The notes under the pieces: model-generated | What the model was told of the DNA's origin: nothing | Database searches by the model: none | What the model saw: only the letters and a program-made list of their open reading frames with translations | Source of the DNA: Bacillota bacterium | Lineage (GTDB): Bacteria; Bacillota; Clostridia; Acetivibrionales; DTU013 | DNA length: 64,000 bases | Assembly: GCA_023439545.1 (NCBI GenBank) | Contig: JAEXNT010000031.1 | Location: 62,001-126,000 of the forward strand | Direction: 5' to 3' | Translations under genes and position numbers: made by a program | Part shown: piece by piece, positions 60,568 through 64,000 of the stretch | Layout: every line of letters begins with the position of its first letter | How positions within the stretch are numbered: position 1 is the stretch's first letter

Positions 60568-62019
60568 ATGAGTAAGCAGGATATAGGCGTTATAGGCCTT
60601 GCAGTCATGGGAAAGAACCTCGCTTTGAACATAGAGAGCAGGGGTTACTCGGTTTCGGTATATAACCGCTCAAGGGAAAAGACGGATGAAATGCTGGCGG
60701 AGACTGCCGGTAAAAAGGTTGTAGGGACTTTTTCACTCGAAGAATTCGTAAATTCGCTCTCGGTCCCCCGAAAAATGATAATCATGGTCAAAGCCGGCAA
60801 GCCGGTCGATGACACGATAGAACAACTGAAGCCTTACATTTCGAAGGGTGACATAATAATAGACGCAGGCAACTCCTTCTACGAGGATACGATCAGAAGG
60901 AGCAAACAGCTGGAGTCCGAGGGTTACAGGTATATAGGCACAGGCGTTTCGGGCGGCGAGGAAGGCGCGCTGCTGGGGCCTGCCATAATGCCCGGCGGAG
61001 CAAAGGAAGTTTACGATATGGTGGCGCCGATACTCACCGCCATATCCGCAAAGGTTGACGGCGATCCGTGCTGCACATACATCGGTACCGACGGAGCCGG
61101 CCACTATGTAAAGATGGTCCACAACGGAATAGAATACGGCGACATGCAGCTGATCTGCGAAGCCTATTCGCTCCTGAAGAACGTCCTGGGACTTTCCACC
61201 CAGGAAATGCACGAAGTATTCGCCGACTGGAACAAGGGAGAGCTCGACAGCTACCTGATCGAAATAACCCGGGATATATTGACGAAGTTCGACCCCGAGA
61301 CCGGAAAGCCCATGGTCGACGTCATACTCGACAAGGCCGGCCAGAAAGGCACCGGTAAATGGACAAGCAAGAGCGCGCTCGATCTTGGCATTGCGATCCC
61401 TGTCATCACGGAAGCTGTTTTCGCACGCTGCCTCTCAGCCGTAAAGGATGAAAGGATCGCAGCCTCAAAAACCCTGAAGGGACCGTCAGGCGTCAAATTC
61501 GAAGGCAACAAAAAAGAGTTTGCAGAATCCATCCGTCGCGCGCTTTATGCGAGCAAGATCTGCTCATACGCACAGGGCTTCTCGCTTCTCAGGTCGGCAG
61601 CCGCAGAATTCGGCTGGGACCTCGATTATGGCCGTATCGCAATGATATTCCGTGGCGGCTGCATCATCCGCGCACAGTTCCTGCGAAAGATAAAGGACGC
61701 TTACGACAGGGATCCGATGCTGCCTAACCTGCTTCTGGACTCCTATTTCCGCGAAAGCATAGATAAATACCAGAGCGACTGGAGAAAGGTCATAGCTACC
61801 GCTGTAACCATGGGCATCCCGGTTCCTGCATTCTCGGCTGCGCTCTCGTATTTTGACAGCTATAGGAGCGAAACGCTGCCTGCAAACCTGCTCCAGGCTC
61901 AGAGAGACTATTTCGGCGCTCATACTTACGAACGTACCGATAAACCGCGCGGAGAGTTCTTCCATTACAACTGGACGGAGCACAGCGGTTCGATGGCTTC
62001 ATCCACTTATACGGTGTGA
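60568..62019 (+). CDS. gnd: 6-phosphogluconate dehydrogenase, decarboxylating
   Basis: A 483-residue enzyme converting 6-phosphogluconate to ribulose 5-phosphate and carbon dioxide with NADP. It has the cofactor motif GLAVMGKNLALNIE, VSGGEEGALLGPAIMPGG, the catalytic Lys and Glu in YVKMVHNGIEYGDMQ, and the tail FHYNWTEHSG. Length is typical of the long (E. coli-type) form. AAGGAG precedes the start. Its location between mannonate oxidoreductase and a LarA-type epimerase suggests a role in uronate or gluconate catabolism here. Confidence 0.96.
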   Translation: MSKQDIGVIGLAVMGKNLALNIESRGYSVSVYNRSREKTDEMLAETAGKKVVGTFSLEEFVNSLSVPRKMIIMVKAGKPVDDTIEQLKPYISKGDIIIDAGNSFYEDTIRRSKQLESEGYRYIGTGVSGGEEGALLGPAIMPGGAKEVYDMVAPILTAISAKVDGDPCCTYIGTDGAGHYVKMVHNGIEYGDMQLICEAYSLLKNVLGLSTQEMHEVFADWNKGELDSYLIEITRDILTKFDPETGKPMVDVILDKAGQKGTGKWTSKSALDLGIAIPVITEAVFARCLSAVKDERIAASKTLKGPSGVKFEGNKKEFAESIRRALYASKICSYAQGFSLLRSAAAEFGWDLDYGRIAMIFRGGCIIRAQFLRKIKDAYDRDPMLPNLLLDSYFRESIDKYQSDWRKVIATAVTMGIPVPAFSAALSYFDSYRSETLPANLLQAQRDYFGAHTYERTDKPRGEFFHYNWTEHSGSMASSTYTV

Positions 62020-62120
62020 CCGGCACGGACTTCGAACAATCCGAATGCCGCTGATTGCGGTTAAGCTGCAGGCGGAGGCAGCCGCAACGTATAATCGATA
62101 TCAACTGATTGGCTTATTCG

Positions 62121-62168
62121 CACGGTATCACGCGCATGTATGTGGTACCGTGTGATTTTAATTTTTAT
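62121..62168 (+). terminator. Terminator after gnd
   Basis: CACGGTATCAC (62121-62131) pairs with GTGGTACCGTG (62142-62152) over 11 positions with one G-T wobble, followed by T-rich TGATTTTAATTTTTATT. It lies 17 bases before the next start codon. Confidence 0.7.
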
Positions 62169-62184
62169 TCCGGGAGGATGCAAC

Positions 62185-63462
62185 ATGAAGGAAATCACTT
62201 TGAGATCGGAAAGCAACAGCGGCATTTCGGACAACGAGTTACGCCGCGCACTGGCGGAGAGTCTTGGAGAACGGAAGTCGGAGCTTAAAAAGATACTGCT
62301 GATCCCCCCGGATTTTACAAGAATGCACTCCGGCGCGGGTAAGATAACGGCAATGTTCTATAATATGCTGAAGGACAACTGCCATATCGACGTTATGCCT
62401 TCGCTTGGCACCCACGAACCGATGACGCCGGATGAGATCAGGGAATTCTTCCTCGGGATTGTCCCAAAGGAAGCGATCATCGTTCATAATTGGAGAACGG
62501 ACGTCGTAAAGCTCGGACAGGTACCCGGCGATTTTATAAGCGAAGTTTCGGAAGGCCTTATGACTGATCCGATAGACGTTGAACTCAACAGGTGCATACT
62601 CGACAAGTCATACGACCTCATTATTTCAATTGGTCAGGTGGTACCGCACGAGGTCGTGGGCATGGCTAATTACAGCAAGAATCTGTTCGTAGGCTGCGGC
62701 GGCAGCAATATGATAAATCAGTCCCATATGCTCGGGGCGTTCTACGGCCTTGAACGCATCATGGGGCGCGACCATTCTCCTGTGAGAAAGGTATTCGACT
62801 ATGCGCAGGAGCATTTCATCAAGGATGTTCCGCTGCTTTACGTGCTCACGGTCACTACCCAGAGCGAGGGGAACGTTTCTATTCATGGCCTGTTCACAGG
62901 CAGGGACCGCAGGCTTTTCGAAGAAGCCGTAAAACTCAGCCAGGAGAAAAACATAATCTACCTCGACAGGCCTATCAAAAAGGCTGTCGTCTACCTGAAC
63001 GAAAGGGAATTCAAGAGCACCTGGCTCGGTAACAAGGCGGTCTACAGGACCCGAATGGCGATAGCGGACGGAGGGGAACTGCTTGTTATTGCGCCCGGCG
63101 TATGTAAGTTCGGCGAGGACGACAGGAATGACGAGCTTATCAGGAAATACGGATATGTCGGGCGGAAAAAAGTGCTTGAGCTCTGCAGGCAGAACGACGA
63201 TCTCAAAGACAACCTTTCGGCTGCCGCCCATCTGATACATGGATCGTCGGACGACCGTTTCTCAATAACCTACGCGGCCGGAAAGCTGACAAGGTCTGAG
63301 ACGGAGGGGGCAAATTTCCGTTATGCCAGACTGTCCGACGTTCTCGAACGTTATGATCCGAAACTTATGAAAGACGGCTGGCAGACCATGCCCGACGGAG
63401 AGGAGATCTATTATATCAGCAATCCCGCTCTCGGGCTCTGGGCCTGCCGCGGCAGGTTCTAA
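62185..63462 (+). CDS. LarA-family nickel-pincer epimerase, probable D-mannonate/D-gluconate 2-epimerase (GntE-like)
   Basis: A 425-residue LarA (lactate racemase) homologue. The N-terminal PPDFTRMHSG and GTHEPMTPDE (His77) match the substrate side. His155 in VVPHEVVG, Lys165 in YSKN and His181 in MINQSH have exactly the spacing of LarA His174, Lys184 and His200, the residues that act on the substrate, bind the nickel-pincer cofactor and ligate nickel. Characterised LarA homologues include short-chain aldonate 2-epimerases such as GntE. Position between gnd, mannonate oxidoreductase and glucuronate isomerase makes mannonate/gluconate the best substrate pair. GGGAGG supports the start. Cofactor-making LarB/C/E genes are not in the window. 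Confidence 0.78.
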   Translation: MKEITLRSESNSGISDNELRRALAESLGERKSELKKILLIPPDFTRMHSGAGKITAMFYNMLKDNCHIDVMPSLGTHEPMTPDEIREFFLGIVPKEAIIVHNWRTDVVKLGQVPGDFISEVSEGLMTDPIDVELNRCILDKSYDLIISIGQVVPHEVVGMANYSKNLFVGCGGSNMINQSHMLGAFYGLERIMGRDHSPVRKVFDYAQEHFIKDVPLLYVLTVTTQSEGNVSIHGLFTGRDRRLFEEAVKLSQEKNIIYLDRPIKKAVVYLNEREFKSTWLGNKAVYRTRMAIADGGELLVIAPGVCKFGEDDRNDELIRKYGYVGRKKVLELCRQNDDLKDNLSAAAHLIHGSSDDRFSITYAAGKLTRSETEGANFRYARLSDVLERYDPKLMKDGWQTMPDGEEIYYISNPALGLWACRGRF

Positions 63463-63476
63463 ACGCTGAATTGGCA

Positions 63477-63510
63477 AGTGGGACGGGGGGGACAGGGACC
63501 TTGTCACTTT
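63477..63510. repeat. REP-like repeat before glucuronate isomerase
   Basis: GTGGGACGGGGGGGACAGGG continues into ACCTTGTCACTTTTT. It is the same family as the inverted copy at 56742-56776. The GACAGGGACCTTGTC core plus the T-run could also act as a terminator for the epimerase gene. Confidence 0.7.
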
Positions 63511-63530
63511 TTGAATAAGTGGACTTCAAC

Positions 63531-63551
63531 GATTCGAACGTCTCTCGAATC
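63531..63551. promoter_or_regulatory. Inverted repeat upstream of glucuronate isomerase
   Basis: GATTCGA (63531-63537) and TCGAATC (63545-63551) form a perfect 7-bp inverted repeat with a 7-base centre, 62 bases before the start codon. It is a plausible operator; the regulator is unknown. Confidence 0.45.
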
Positions 63552-63612
63552 AAAACAGAATCGCACTCCGGCTCATCCCTCTTGCCCGATTAAATAAAAG
63601 GAGTATTCAATA

Positions 63613-64000
63613 ATGAGAAAATTCATGGACGACAATTTTCTTCTGCGGAATGAAACGGCTAAAAGGCTGTACCATGACTATGCCAGGGACATGCCGATAA
63701 TAGATTACCACTGCCACCTAAGCCCGAAAGAGATAGCTGAAAACAAGACCTACGGCAATATCACGGAGGTGTGGCTCGGCGGCGACCATTACAAATGGCG
63801 CGCTATGCGGGCAAACGGCGTGGAGGAGCAATATGTAACGGGCAGCGCCGACGACAGGTCCAAGTTCATGAAATGGGCCGAAACGATGCCAAGCTGCATA
63901 GGGAACCCTCTATACCACTGGGCTCATCTTGAATTGCGCAGGTATTTCGGCGTAGACGAGCTCTTGTCGCCCGAAACGGCTGAGGATATATGGAACCAGT
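63613..64000 (+). CDS. uxaC: Glucuronate isomerase (partial, cut by the window end)
   Basis: The first 129 residues of uronate isomerase, which converts D-glucuronate to D-fructuronate (and galacturonate to tagaturonate). Typical N-terminal features are MDDNFLLRNETAKRLYHDYA, the metal-binding HxH in DYHCHLSPKEIAEN, and VWLGGDHYKWRAMRANGV followed by GNPLYHWAHLELRRYFG. AAAAGGAG precedes the ATG at 63613. The frame is open to the window end; the full protein should be about 465 residues. It completes the uronate cluster. Confidence 0.95.
   Translation, partial: MRKFMDDNFLLRNETAKRLYHDYARDMPIIDYHCHLSPKEIAENKTYGNITEVWLGGDHYKWRAMRANGVEEQYVTGSADDRSKFMKWAETMPSCIGNPLYHWAHLELRRYFGVDELLSPETAEDIWNQ

Noticed and set aside
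1..64000. tRNA, rRNA and riboswitches
   Set aside because: I looked for tRNA-like arms, rRNA conserved segments and common riboswitch cores in the gaps and saw none I could support. A covariance-model scan would be needed to exclude them.

Overview
The window looks like a chromosome segment of a low-to-mid GC Firmicute, most likely an anaerobic plant-polymer-degrading member of the Clostridia. The evidence is strong Shine-Dalgarno sites, consensus -35/-10 promoters, a YesM/YesN-type two-component pair, lipoprotein solute-binding proteins, a V-type ATPase operon and several sugar and sugar-acid gene clusters. I saw no rRNA, tRNA, CRISPR array or complete transposase gene. Functions are assigned from protein motifs and remembered family features; no database search was possible.

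Region 1 (0-22 kb) is a glycoside and sugar module. It holds a GntR/UTRA regulator, a long transaldolase-like protein with an LctP-family permease, a YesN-type response regulator, a GH2 enzyme, a hexokinase-fold kinase, the YesM-type histidine kinase, a CUT1 ABC importer (lipoprotein plus two permeases, no ATPase), a second GH2, an aldo/keto reductase, a third GH2 and a sorbitol-dehydrogenase-like enzyme. The GH2 proteins lack signal peptides, so imported oligosaccharides are probably cut inside the cell.

Region 2 (22-39.6 kb) has different codon habits and is the most interesting block. The operon at 30.4-38.7 kb matches D-apionate catabolism: D-apionate lactonase, D-apionate oxidoisomerase and 3-oxo-isoapionate decarboxylase, followed by a ribose-type (CUT2) importer in which the ATPase and a permease are fused. 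Beside it lie a split transketolase, two TIM-barrel isomerase-like proteins, a tartronate-semialdehyde-reductase-like enzyme, a glycerate 2-kinase, a zinc dehydrogenase and two FCD-type GntR regulators. A GTAATAC-containing operator-like motif recurs at four promoters here, and a separate 15-base motif occurs three times before the apionate operon. I infer a branched-sugar (apiose/apionate) utilisation island whose C4 product may be consumed through transketolase and glycerate.

Region 3 (39.7-48.9 kb) is a nine-gene V-type ATPase operon in the unusual order G/H-C-I-K-F-E-A-B-D, with a small inverted-repeat element between the A and B genes. Region 4 (49-56.6 kb) has an antitoxin-Uma2 nuclease fusion, a polysaccharide deacetylase, a large exported FG-GAP repeat protein and an MBOAT/SGNH acyl-transfer pair, suggesting envelope polysaccharide modification.

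Region 5 (56.8-64 kb) is a hexuronate cluster: 2-keto-3-deoxygluconate kinase, an AraC regulator, an SDR D-mannonate oxidoreductase, 6-phosphogluconate dehydrogenase, a LarA-type epimerase that fits mannonate/gluconate 2-epimerase, and the start of glucuronate isomerase (cut by the window end). The AraC binding architecture appears almost identically before the kinase and before the oxidoreductase. The gene set suggests that glucuronate can be routed to the pentose phosphate pathway by epimerising mannonate to gluconate, besides the usual KDG route.
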